DNA of 15,414 nucleotides from JBOHBN01 sp050698355 (GTDB lineage: Bacteria > Actinomycetota > Actinomycetes > Streptosporangiales > WHST01). The position numbers were made by a program, and so were the translations under genes. A model generated the notes under the pieces. That model made no database searches. It had not been told where the DNA came from and worked only from the letters and a program-made list of their open reading frames with translations. Of the stretch, positions 1 to 6,249 are shown one piece after another; position 1 is the stretch's first letter; the number at the start of each line of letters is the position of its first letter. The stretch is from contig JBOHBN010000383.1 in the NCBI GenBank assembly GCA_050698355.1, forward strand, positions 1-15,414, read 5' to 3'.

Positions 1-17
1 CCCTCGCCTCGCGAGGG
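1..17. terminator. Possible terminator hairpin downstream of the cold-shock gene
   Basis: The first 17 bases form a perfect 7-bp stem (CCCTCGC / GCGAGGG) around a 3-nt loop. It lies 41 nt beyond the stop of the minus-strand cold-shock gene, where a terminator would be expected. Any T-tract on the minus strand would be outside the window, so termination is an inference. Confidence 0.4.
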
Positions 18-57
18 TGCACGGTCGGGAATGTACCTTCTGGGGCTCCCGAAAAAG

Positions 58-261
58 CTACAGCGGGCTGACCTGGTCGGCCTGCAGACCCTTCGGTCCC
101 TGTACGGTCTCGAACTCCACGCGCTGGTCCTGGTCGAGCGTGCGGTAACCGCGGGAGTTGATCGCCGAGTAGTGGACGAAGACGTCGTTACCACCCTCGT
201 CGGGCGTGATGAAGCCGAAACCCTTCTCGGCGTTGAACCACTTAACGGTTCCCTGAACCAT
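58..261 (-). CDS. Cold-shock domain protein (CspA family)
   Basis: A 67-aa single-domain cold-shock protein, the usual family size. These are cytoplasmic single-stranded RNA/DNA-binding OB-fold proteins that act as RNA chaperones. Residues 1-20 (MVQGTVKWFNAEKGFGFITP) carry the beta-1 strand and RNP1 (KGFGFI); RNP2 follows as VFVHYSAI. The reading frame is open 15 codons further upstream (to 306), but the family starts at MVQGTVKWF, and a purine-rich GAGAAAG lies about 10 nt before that ATG, so 261 is taken as the start. A 119-nt non-coding stretch separates it from the kinase gene upstream on the same strand. It contains a TATAGT box implying a 5' leader of about 45-50 nt, a feature common in csp mRNAs. 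No functional link to the rest of the window is visible. Confidence 0.96.
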   Translation of the reverse strand: MVQGTVKWFNAEKGFGFITPDEGGNDVFVHYSAINSRGYRTLDQDQRVEFETVQGPKGLQADQVSPL

Positions 262-314
262 GTCTATCAACTTTCTCATTGCACTTTGACACACCTGGTG
301 GTGCATCTCGCAGG

Positions 315-320
315 ACTATA
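315..320 (-). promoter_or_regulatory. Putative -10 box of the cold-shock gene
   Basis: On the minus strand this reads TATAGT, a near-consensus -10 hexamer, 53 nt before the chosen csp start. No good -35 hexamer is seen 16-18 nt upstream (the region reads roughly GTGTGC). The rest of 262-380 holds no gene that I can support. Confidence 0.4.
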
Positions 321-380
321 CGGGTTAGCCGTCTCTTGCACACGTCGGGTAGCTCCGTGTCGCCGGTCGGCTGAGTGCTC

Positions 381-1337
381 CTAGTATCGGTCTCGCCACA
401 CGCGGTCCATGAACCGCTCCAGCGCCACGGCGTCCGGACAGGTGGCGGCTCCAGGCTCGGTTGCGCTGAGTGCCGCAGCCGCGTTTGCGCGCAGTGCCGC
501 GTCACGCAGCGACATTCCCTGTGCCAGGTACGCGAGCAGCACGCCGGTGTGCGCTCCTGCCCGCCCTGTCGTGTCGACCGGGTCGATGGGCGGTGCGGCG
601 ACCTGCATGCCGCGCGCGTCACCGTCCATGTCCTTTACCCAGCAGCCGTCGGCGCCCTGCCGCAGCACAGCCAGGCGCAGCCTCGGCGCGTACTCGCGCA
701 ACGCAGCAACCGCCGCCCGCGGGCGCCCGGTCCCGGCAAGCTGACGGGTCGCGCGGGCGTTAATCGTCAGGATGTCGCAGCGGCGCAGCACCCGCTGCTG
801 GACGTCCCAGGGGATGTCGTCGACAAGCGGCCCGGGGTCGAAAACCAGGGCAGCGGAATCGGGCAGCGCCCGCGCCCAGCCTGCGATCGCCGACCCGCTC
901 TTCGGATAGGTGAGGTCATACCCCGAGACGTACACGGCGTCGTCGTCGCGGATCGCCAGCCGGTCGAGCGACTGCCTGTCCAGGGCCGTCTCGACCCCTG
1001 GGCTGGTGGCCGAGGTACGCGCCCCGCCCGCTTCGACGAACCCGACCCGAAAGCCGCTGTCACCGGACGCGGGCAGCGGGATCAGCATGTCGACGCCGTC
1101 CTGGACGAGCGCGGCCCGGACCTGGGCGCCGAACGGCCCGGAGCCGTACCGGCCGGCGAACGCGGCCGACATGCCGTGTCGGCGAGCGGCGGACAGCACG
1201 CCGCGCCCGAAGCCCACCTCGGCGTGCGCGCCGCGCGCGAGCACGTCGGCGCCCCGCTCCGGCAGCAGCTCGACCCGCATCAGCACGTCCACCAGGACGC
1301 TACCGACCAGAACGAGCCGGCGAGGGCTGTCGATCAT
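381..1337 (-). CDS. PfkB/ribokinase-family sugar kinase homologue with altered motifs
   Basis: 318 aa, the usual length for PfkB-family kinases, which phosphorylate sugars or nucleosides with ATP. The fold is clear along its length: the N-terminal strand LVLVGSVLVDVLM with the expected sugar-contacting Asp17, the small lid region, the VSGYDLTYP core segment, and a C-terminal region with VLRQGADGCWV followed by DTTG (255-258). Both signature motifs differ from the family. At residues 41-47 the sequence is VGFGRGV, where the family has a Gly-Gly-...-Asn motif. At 255-263 it is DTTGRAGAH, where the family has DTTGAGDxx, so the position of the catalytic-base Asp is Gly261. It may be a pseudokinase, a diverged enzyme or a decaying gene, although the frame is intact. 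A GGGAG ribosome binding site lies 9 nt before the ATG. A 52-bp palindrome lies 50 bp upstream. Confidence 0.85.
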   Translation of the reverse strand: MIDSPRRLVLVGSVLVDVLMRVELLPERGADVLARGAHAEVGFGRGVLSAARRHGMSAAFAGRYGSGPFGAQVRAALVQDGVDMLIPLPASGDSGFRVGFVEAGGARTSATSPGVETALDRQSLDRLAIRDDDAVYVSGYDLTYPKSGSAIAGWARALPDSAALVFDPGPLVDDIPWDVQQRVLRRCDILTINARATRQLAGTGRPRAAVAALREYAPRLRLAVLRQGADGCWVKDMDGDARGMQVAAPPIDPVDTTGRAGAHTGVLLAYLAQGMSLRDAALRANAAAALSATEPGAATCPDAVALERFMDRVWRDRY

Positions 1338-1387
1338 CGGTGTCCGCTCCCGTTCCTTTCTCTGTGCTTCCGTGCCGCCGCCCTCCG

Positions 1388-1439
1388 GTGATCATGAAGG
1401 ATCGTCGTAGCGATGACTACGACGATCCTTCATGATCAC
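1388..1439. repeat. Perfect 23-bp inverted repeat between divergent genes
   Basis: The arms at 1388-1410 and 1417-1439 are exact reverse complements (23 of 23) around the 6-nt loop CGATGA. The left arm starts GTGATCATGAAGG and the right arm ends CCTTCATGATCAC. It lies between the divergent kinase and DUF1918 genes, 50 bp from the kinase start and about 20 bp from a putative DUF1918 -35 box. It is A/T-richer than its surroundings and has no T-tract. It looks like a dispersed intergenic palindrome (REP-like) or a transcription block between divergent promoters. Only this copy is in the window. Confidence 0.85.
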
Positions 1440-1459
1440 GCGGGTGGGAGGTTCAGCCA

Positions 1460-1490
1460 TTGCCCCAGGGCCCGCGAGCGGTCTTAGGGT
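1460..1490 (+). promoter_or_regulatory. Putative promoter of the DUF1918 gene
   Basis: TTGCCC (1460-1465) and TAGGGT (1485-1490), separated by 19 nt, fit a weak sigma-70-type promoter. A start of transcription near 1497 would leave a leader of about 27 nt containing the GGAGG site. It is assigned by eye only. Confidence 0.35.
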
Positions 1491-1523
1491 TGTGCTACCC
1501 GAGCGTACGGAGGTGCATTGACG

Positions 1524-1712
1524 ATGCGTGCGAGTGTCGGTGACAAGCTCCGCGTGCACAGCAGCAGCGTGGGCGTCCCGGACCAGGAAGCCGAGGTCCT
1601 CGAGGTCCGCGGCGAGGGCGGTGAGCCGCCGTACTGGGTGCGGTACGGCGACGGCCGGGAGGGCCTGTTCTTCCCCGGCCCCGACTCCGTCGTGGAAGGC
1701 CCGGCGTCCTGA
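1524..1712 (+). CDS. DUF1918 domain-containing protein
   Basis: A 62-aa soluble protein of the DUF1918 family, with the hallmark order MRASVGDKLRV, then a central VLEVRGEGGEPPYWVRYGDG, then EGLFFPGPDSVV. These small SH3-like beta-barrel proteins are widespread in actinobacteria and their function is unknown. The ATG at 1524 is chosen over the in-frame TTG at 1518 because GGAGG (1509-1513) lies 10 nt from the ATG but only 4 nt from the TTG, and the family starts at M-x-A-x-V-G-D. The stop codon lies inside a palindrome shared with the stop of the convergent lactonase gene, 6 bp away. No functional link to its neighbours is evident. Confidence 0.92.
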   Translation: MRASVGDKLRVHSSSVGVPDQEAEVLEVRGEGGEPPYWVRYGDGREGLFFPGPDSVVEGPAS

Positions 1713-1727
1713 CCCCGGTCAGGACGC
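1704..1727. terminator. Palindrome spanning both convergent stop codons
   Basis: GCGTCCTGACC (1704-1714) and GGTCAGGACGC (1717-1727) are perfect 11-bp complements with only CC between them, so a real hairpin would have about 9 bp and a 6-nt loop. The palindrome contains TGA of DUF1918 (1710-1712) and, on the other strand, TGA of the SMP-30 gene (1721-1719). With no room for any other signal between these convergent genes, it probably acts as a bidirectional, T-tract-less terminator or RNA end-protector. Confidence 0.6.
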
Positions 1728-2576
1728 GTACGGCAGTACCGGCGCCCCGCGTACGTCCGGTGTGACCTGGAAGATCGCGCCGGCCGCGGGCTGGTCGCCG
1801 CGCATGCCCTCCTTGGACGTCGTGATGTAGAGCCGGTCGAGATTCTGGCCACCGAACGCCACCGCGGTGACCTGCGTGACCGGCAGGTCGACGCGCTCGG
1901 TGAGCGTGCCGTCCGAGGCGTACCGGCGCACCTGGCTGCCGCGGAAGAACGCGATCCACAGGCCGCCCTCGGCGTCGATGGACATGCCGTCGGGCACGGC
2001 GTCGCCGATGTCGGGGAACGAGGCCACGACGCGCCGGTCGTGGAACGTGCCCGCGCTCGCGTCGAAGGCGTACGCGGAGATCTCCCGGGTCGGGGAGTCG
2101 ATGTGGTACACGGTCGCGCCGTCGAGGCTCCACGCCAGCCCGTTGGCGACGGTCACGTTGGTCAGCACGCTCTCGGTGCTGCCACCCGGGTCCATCCGCC
2201 ACAGGGCTCCCCGGCCGGCGCCGTTGTCGTAGGCCATCGAGCCGCAGTAGAAGCGGCCCTGCGGGTCGCAGCCGCCGTCGTTCATCCGTACGCCCTCGTC
2301 GGACCACACCTCGGGCAGCACCTGCGGTACGTCCGAGCCGGCGTCGAGCAGCGCGAACCCGCGTTCGATCCCGCACACGTAGCCGCCGCGTGCGCGGGGG
2401 CGCACGCATGCCAGAACGTCGTGCACGTGCGTGCGGGTCACGTCGCCGGTATCCAGGTCGAGCGCGAGCAGGTCGCCCGCGAGCATGTCGACCGAGAGCA
2501 GCCGGCCGGTCGCGGCGTCCCACGCCGGTCCCTCGCCGTGATGCGCGATCGGTGCCGTCACCTGCTCAGCTCGCAT
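1719..2576 (-). CDS. SMP-30/gluconolactonase/LRE family lactonase
   Basis: 285 aa, the normal length for this six-bladed beta-propeller family, whose bacterial members hydrolyse sugar-acid or other lactones using one divalent metal ion. The expected metal ligands are present: Glu15 in GEGPAWD, Asn145 in VANGLAWS and Asp196 in VPDGMSID. Asn99 in VRMNDGGCDPQGRFYCG is the usual substrate-side residue. There is no signal peptide, so it is cytoplasmic. A GGGAGGAG ribosome binding site precedes the ATG. The gene is divergent from the glcD-type dehydrogenase, and each has a copy of the same 17-bp sequence in front of it, which suggests one regulator and one pathway (lactone opening, then oxidation of a hydroxyacid). 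The exact lactone cannot be read from sequence. Confidence 0.93.
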   Translation of the reverse strand: MRAEQVTAPIAHHGEGPAWDAATGRLLSVDMLAGDLLALDLDTGDVTRTHVHDVLACVRPRARGGYVCGIERGFALLDAGSDVPQVLPEVWSDEGVRMNDGGCDPQGRFYCGSMAYDNGAGRGALWRMDPGGSTESVLTNVTVANGLAWSLDGATVYHIDSPTREISAYAFDASAGTFHDRRVVASFPDIGDAVPDGMSIDAEGGLWIAFFRGSQVRRYASDGTLTERVDLPVTQVTAVAFGGQNLDRLYITTSKEGMRGDQPAAGAIFQVTPDVRGAPVLPYAS

Positions 2577-2613
2577 CTGCGATCCGCTCCTCCCGATCTC
2601 GGCTCCGACCCCG

Positions 2614-2630
2614 TACCAAGGGGATCATTA
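2614..2630 (-). promoter_or_regulatory. Operator-like 17-mer, copy facing the lactonase gene
   Basis: On the minus strand this is TAATGATCCCCTTGGTA, 37 nt before the SMP-30 start. It is identical, in opposite orientation, to the copy at 2691-2707. It is probably a regulator binding site and may overlap the promoter, since TAATGAT is -10-like. The 17-mer is only weakly self-symmetric. Confidence 0.65.
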
Positions 2631-2690
2631 CTAGCTGGCCAGCCGAGACGCCTTCGCCGCAGGTCAGTGAGGCCTTGACTGTCGGATAAC

Positions 2691-2707
2691 TAATGATCCC
2701 CTTGGTA
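2691..2707 (+). promoter_or_regulatory. Operator-like 17-mer, copy facing the glcD-type gene
   Basis: TAATGATCCCCTTGGTA, 29 nt before the dehydrogenase ATG, is identical to the minus-strand copy at 2614-2630 and inverted relative to it. The centres are 77 bp apart. A TTGACT lies at 2675-2680, but no well-spaced -10 follows it. This is consistent with one repressor or activator controlling both divergent genes. No regulator gene is in the window. Confidence 0.65.
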
Positions 2708-2736
2708 ATCTAGCCCCAGTCTGAAGGGATGTGCGC

Positions 2737-4221
2737 ATGGTCTCGGGCTCTGCTCCAGCGAACGCGCCCGGCGGCGTGGCATCCGTCGCCGCGGTGATCC
2801 GGGGCCGGATCGGCCCTGCGAAGGTCGTCGACGACCCGACTGAGCTCGAGACCTACGCCTGCGACGGGCTCGCGCAGTACCGCGTACGCCCGGCCCTTGT
2901 GGTGCTCGCCGAGAACGCGGCGGACGTCGCCGCGACGGTCACGGAGTGCGCACGTGCCCGGGTGCCGTTCGTCGCGCGAGGTTCGGGTACGGGCCTGTCG
3001 GGCGGCGCGCTGCCGCACGCCGAGGGTGTGCTGATCGTCGCCGCGCGGATGCGTTCGATCAAGGAGGTCGCGCCGGACGACATGGCCGCCGTCGTCGAAC
3101 CCGGCGTCATCAACCTCGACGTCACGCGGGCGGCGGTGCCGCACGGCATGCACTACGCGCCCGACCCGTCCAGCCAGCAGATCTGCTCGATCGGCGGCAA
3201 CGTGGCGGAGAACTCCGGCGGCGCGCACTGCCTGAAGTACGGCTTCACCACCAACCACGTCACCGGCTGCGAGGTCGTCACGCCGGACGGCGAGCAGGTC
3301 CGCCTCGGCGGGCGGGCCGCCGAGTACCCGGGCTACGACCTGCTGGGCGCGTTCGTCGGGTCGGAGGGCACGCTCGGCATCACCACCGAGGTCACCGTAC
3401 GGCTGACCCGCGACCCCGAGTCGGTGCGCACGCTGCTGGCCGGGTTCTCCAGCATGGACGAGGCCGGCGGCGCGGTGAGCGCCATCATCGGCGCCGGTGT
3501 CGTACCGGCGGCGATCGAGATGATGGACGCGCTGTCGATCGAGGCCGCCGAGATCGCCGTCGGCTGCGGGTATCCGGCGGGTGCCGGCGCGGTGTTGCTG
3601 GTCGAGATCGACGGGCCGGAGGCGGAGGTCGCGCACACCTTCGACGCGGTGCAGCGGCACTGCCGGGAGGCGGGCGCCTTCGAGGTACGCGTGGCCGCCG
3701 ACGACGCCGAGCGCGCGCTGCTGTGGAAGGGCCGCAAGTCCGCGTTCGCCGCGGTGGGGCGGATCAGCCGCAACTACATCGTGCAGGACGGCGTGATCCC
3801 GCGTACGGCGCTGCCGCGGGTGCTGCACGCCATCGGTGACCTGTCGGACGGTACCGACGTACGGGTCGCGAATGTGTTCCACGCCGGCGACGGCAACCTG
3901 CACCCGCTGGTGCTGTTCGACGAGCGCGTGGAAGGCGCGCAGGAACACGCCGAGGAGGTGTCGGGCGCGATCCTCGACCTGTGCATCGACCACGGCGGCT
4001 CGATCACCGGCGAGCACGGCGTCGGAATCGACAAGGCCAAGCACATGCCGCGGATGTTCACCGCCGAAGACCTGGACACCATGCAGCTCGTGCGCTGCGC
4101 GTTCGACCCCGGCGGCATCTGCAACCCGGGCAAGGTGTTCCCGACGCCGCGGCTGTGCGGCGAGGTGCCGCGGGTGCACACGGCGGGTGAGCAGACACCC
4201 GCGGGCGCACCCCTGTACTAG
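2737..4221 (+). CDS. glcD: FAD-linked 2-hydroxyacid oxidase/dehydrogenase, GlcD type
   Basis: 494 aa, like GlcD, the flavin subunit of the glycolate (or D-lactate) dehydrogenase that oxidises a 2-hydroxyacid to a 2-oxoacid at the membrane. The N-terminal FAD-binding-4 domain has RGSGTGLSGG (81-90), SIGGNVAENSGG (151-162) and GSEGTLGITTE (about 208-218). The C-terminal FAD-oxidase domain has HAGDGNLHPL (about 382-391), GEHGVG (about 425-430) and the closing DPGGICNPGKVFP. The ATG at 2737 is preferred to the GTG at 2731 because GAAGGGA ends 7 nt before the ATG and only 1 nt before the GTG. It is divergent from the lactonase with a shared operator-like repeat. The usual partner subunits are about 7.5 kb away on the same strand. 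A related stand-alone oxidase (D-lactate, 2-hydroxyglutarate) cannot be excluded. Confidence 0.92.
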   Translation: MVSGSAPANAPGGVASVAAVIRGRIGPAKVVDDPTELETYACDGLAQYRVRPALVVLAENAADVAATVTECARARVPFVARGSGTGLSGGALPHAEGVLIVAARMRSIKEVAPDDMAAVVEPGVINLDVTRAAVPHGMHYAPDPSSQQICSIGGNVAENSGGAHCLKYGFTTNHVTGCEVVTPDGEQVRLGGRAAEYPGYDLLGAFVGSEGTLGITTEVTVRLTRDPESVRTLLAGFSSMDEAGGAVSAIIGAGVVPAAIEMMDALSIEAAEIAVGCGYPAGAGAVLLVEIDGPEAEVAHTFDAVQRHCREAGAFEVRVAADDAERALLWKGRKSAFAAVGRISRNYIVQDGVIPRTALPRVLHAIGDLSDGTDVRVANVFHAGDGNLHPLVLFDERVEGAQEHAEEVSGAILDLCIDHGGSITGEHGVGIDKAKHMPRMFTAEDLDTMQLVRCAFDPGGICNPGKVFPTPRLCGEVPRVHTAGEQTPAGAPLY

Positions 4222-4224
4222 CGT
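4219..4224 (+). promoter_or_regulatory. Putative -10 box for a leaderless leader ORF
   Basis: TAGCGT (TANNNT) is followed by 7 nt (GGGCCCC) and then an ATG at 4232, the spacing expected for a leaderless transcript in actinomycetes. The TAG is also the glcD stop codon. No convincing -35 is seen, which is common for such promoters. Confidence 0.4.
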
Positions 4225-4231
4225 GGGCCCC

Positions 4232-4309
4232 ATGATCGCCCGCACTTCGCACGACGAACCGCTACTTCACACGTGCTGTGACTCATGCAACCGGAGTGCG
4301 GTCGCATGA
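4232..4309 (+). CDS. Cysteine-rich 25-aa leader peptide upstream of ABC ATPase
   Basis: A short ORF of 25 codons beginning MIARTSHDEPLL and continuing HTCCDSCNRSAVA. Cys codons are at positions 15, 16 and 19 (4274-4279 and 4286-4288). Its TGA overlaps the ATPase ATG as ATGA (4306-4309). It has no Shine-Dalgarno, but it has a TANNNT box at leaderless distance. Its codons (CTA, CTT, ACT, TGT, AGT) are unusual beside the G/C-ending genes around it, so it is not a chance extension of good coding sequence. Leaderless polycysteine short ORFs overlapping downstream genes are known cysteine-responsive attenuators in mycobacteria, and this one has the same layout. The role here is inferred. Only translation data or conservation would confirm that it is translated. 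Confidence 0.55.
   Translation: MIARTSHDEPLLHTCCDSCNRSAVA
4267..4281 (+). promoter_or_regulatory. Small hairpin over the leader cysteine codons
   Basis: TCACA (4267-4271) and TGTGA (4277-4281) pair around CGTGC. The structure covers leader codons 12-17, including the tandem Cys pair. It is weak by itself and matters mainly because it immediately precedes the start-codon hairpin at 4283-4309. Confidence 0.3.
4283..4309 (+). promoter_or_regulatory. Hairpin masking the ATPase ribosome binding site and start
   Basis: TCATGC (4283-4288) pairs with GCATGA (4304-4309). After an A/C mismatch, ACCG (4290-4293) pairs with CGGT (4299-4302), closing a GAGTG loop. The right arm contains the ATPase ATG and the leader TGA, and the ribosome binding site CGGAG (4292-4296) is split between stem and loop. 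A ribosome paused on leader Cys15/16 would cover the left arm and free the start. An alternative pairing, ACTC (4281-4284) with GAGT (4294-4297), also hides the Shine-Dalgarno. Confidence 0.5.
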
Positions 4310-6162
4310 CCACGGCACCGCTGCTCGGCATCGAGGGACTGCACACGTCGTTTCGTACCGGTGGCCGTGTCGTCGAGGCAGTGAACGACCTGTCGATGTC
4401 GCTCTCCGAGGGCCACACCCTCGGGTTGGTGGGCGAGTCCGGCTCCGGCAAGTCGGCCACCGCGTACTCGATCATCCGCCTGCTTCCCAAGGCGACCGCG
4501 CGGATCAGTGCCGAGCACGTGACCTTCCTCGGCCGTGACCTGGTGCAGCTGCCGTCGGAGGAGCTGCGCCGGATCCGTGGCCGCGACATCAGCATGATCT
4601 TCCAGGAGCCGCAGACCGCGCTCAACCCGGTGCACCGCGTCGGTGACCAGGTGGTCGAGGCCATCCGTACGCACCGCAGCGTCCCGCGGTCGAAGGCCCT
4701 CGCCCAGACCATCGACCTCTTCGACGAGGTCGGCATCCGTGAGCCGCACCGCCGCGTGGGCAGCTACCCGCACGAGCTGTCCGGCGGGCAGAAGCAGCGC
4801 GTGCTCATCGCGATGGCGCTCAGCTGCGACCCGAAGCTGCTCATCGCGGATGAGCCGACGACCTCTCTCGACGTCTCCGTCCAGGCACAGATCCTCGCCC
4901 TGATCCGCAGGTTGCGCGAGGAGCGGGGCATGGCGATCCTCTTCGTCACCCACGATCTCGGCGTGATCGCCGAGATCGCCGACGAGGTGGCGGTGCTGTT
5001 CCGCGGCAGGCTGGTCGAGTACGGCACGGTTACCGAGATATTCACCGACCCGCAGCACCCGTATACCAAGGGGCTCCTCGCCTGCCGGCCACGGCTCGAC
5101 AGCCCGTACAAGCGCCTGCCGACCGTCTCCGACTTCATGGATGTCGAGGTGGACGCGAGCGGCGAGCCGGTGACGGTCGAGAAGGAGATGAGCGACGCGC
5201 GGCTCCAGCAGCTCGCCGAGCAGGGGCGCGGGCGGTTGCTGTCACCGCGGTCCGAGCTCGCGCGGCTCGGCTACCCGTTCGAGGAAGCCGACCACGCACC
5301 CGACGTCTCCGCTGTCCTCGAAGACCGCACACCGTTGCTCGCCGTACGGGACCTGCAAGTGCACTTCCGTCCCGGCAGGGGGATACCTGGCGGTGCGCCA
5401 CCGGTACGGGCGGTCGACGGCATCAGCTTCGACGTCTACCCGGGGCAGACCCTCGGGCTCGTCGGCGAGTCGGGGTGCGGGAAGTCGACCACCGGGCGCG
5501 CGATCCTGCGGCTCGTACCCATTACCGGCGGCACCGTCGAGTTCGACGGCACGGACCTGTCCCGGCTCAAGGGCGGCGACCTGCGCGCCCTGCGCCCGCG
5601 CATGCAGATCGTCTTCCAGGACCCGTACGGCTCGCTGAACCCGAGGAAGACGGTGGGATCCGTCCTCGGCGAGCTGATCGCCACCCGGCACCCCGCCGAC
5701 TCCAAGCAGGCACTTCGCGACCGCGCGGCGCGGCTGCTGGGCGAGGTCGATCTCGAGCCCGCGCACCTCGACCGCTACCCGCACCAGTTCTCCGGGGGGC
5801 AGCGCCAGCGGGTGTCCATCGCGCGAGCGCTCGCGGTCGAGCCCGACTTCCTCATCTGCGACGAGTCGGTCTCCGCGCTCGACGTGTCGGTGCAGGCGCA
5901 GGTGCTGAACCTGCTCAAGGACCTGCAGGAGGACCGCGGCCTGACCTACATCTTCATCAGCCACGACCTCTCCGTCGTGAAGTTCATGTCCGACATGATG
6001 GCCATCATGAGGGCGGGCAAGCTCATCGAGTACGGTCCGTCGGAGGCCATCTACGCGCACCCGGCCGATCCGTACACCCAGCAGCTGATAGACGCCATCC
6101 CCGACGACTCCGCCGACAGCATCCGGCGGCGTCAGAGCGAGCGAGCCGTCACCGCACCGTGA
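4306..6162 (+). CDS. Fused DppD-DppF type peptide/nickel ABC transporter ATPase
   Basis: 618 aa with two complete ABC ATPase domains in tandem, the fused form of DppD/OppD plus DppF/OppF that powers Dpp/Opp-type importers from the cytoplasmic face. Domain 1: Walker A GESGSGKS (43-50), LSGGQ (158-162), Walker B LLIADE (178-183), switch His216. Domain 2: GESGCGKS (387-394), FSGGQ (495-499), LICDE (516-520), His553. Each domain is followed by an oligopeptide-ATPase C-terminal tail (HPYTKGLLACRPRL; DPYTQQLIDAIP). Both sites look active. The ATG at 4306 is chosen over 4285 because CGGAG lies about 9 nt before it and the domain starts right after. Translation is probably coupled to the Cys-rich leader ORF. 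Its likely permeases and binding protein are on the opposite strand at 8180-11569. Confidence 0.93.
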   Translation: MTTAPLLGIEGLHTSFRTGGRVVEAVNDLSMSLSEGHTLGLVGESGSGKSATAYSIIRLLPKATARISAEHVTFLGRDLVQLPSEELRRIRGRDISMIFQEPQTALNPVHRVGDQVVEAIRTHRSVPRSKALAQTIDLFDEVGIREPHRRVGSYPHELSGGQKQRVLIAMALSCDPKLLIADEPTTSLDVSVQAQILALIRRLREERGMAILFVTHDLGVIAEIADEVAVLFRGRLVEYGTVTEIFTDPQHPYTKGLLACRPRLDSPYKRLPTVSDFMDVEVDASGEPVTVEKEMSDARLQQLAEQGRGRLLSPRSELARLGYPFEEADHAPDVSAVLEDRTPLLAVRDLQVHFRPGRGIPGGAPPVRAVDGISFDVYPGQTLGLVGESGCGKSTTGRAILRLVPITGGTVEFDGTDLSRLKGGDLRALRPRMQIVFQDPYGSLNPRKTVGSVLGELIATRHPADSKQALRDRAARLLGEVDLEPAHLDRYPHQFSGGQRQRVSIARALAVEPDFLICDESVSALDVSVQAQVLNLLKDLQEDRGLTYIFISHDLSVVKFMSDMMAIMRAGKLIEYGPSEAIYAHPADPYTQQLIDAIPDDSADSIRRRQSERAVTAP

Positions 6163-6249
6163 TCCTGGGGCGGTTGCAGACCCGCCGTGGCTGGGTAGGT
6201 CTCGCGCAGACCGATCTGAGCGCGGAGCTGCACGCCGAGGGAGCCCGAT

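Noticed and set aside
375..1391. 338-codon plus-strand open frame opposite the kinase
   Set aside because: The minus strand gives a full PfkB-type fold; the plus-strand product has no recognisable domain.
2710..4245. 511-codon open frame on the minus strand opposite glcD
   Set aside because: It is low-complexity Arg/His/Ala/Val-rich with no family resemblance. It is the usual antisense shadow of a high-G+C gene, and the plus-strand GlcD is unambiguous.
4285..4308. Upstream ATG (4285) as the ATPase start
   Set aside because: It has no Shine-Dalgarno, and the extra residues (MQPECGR) are not family-like; CGGAG is placed for the ATG at 4306.
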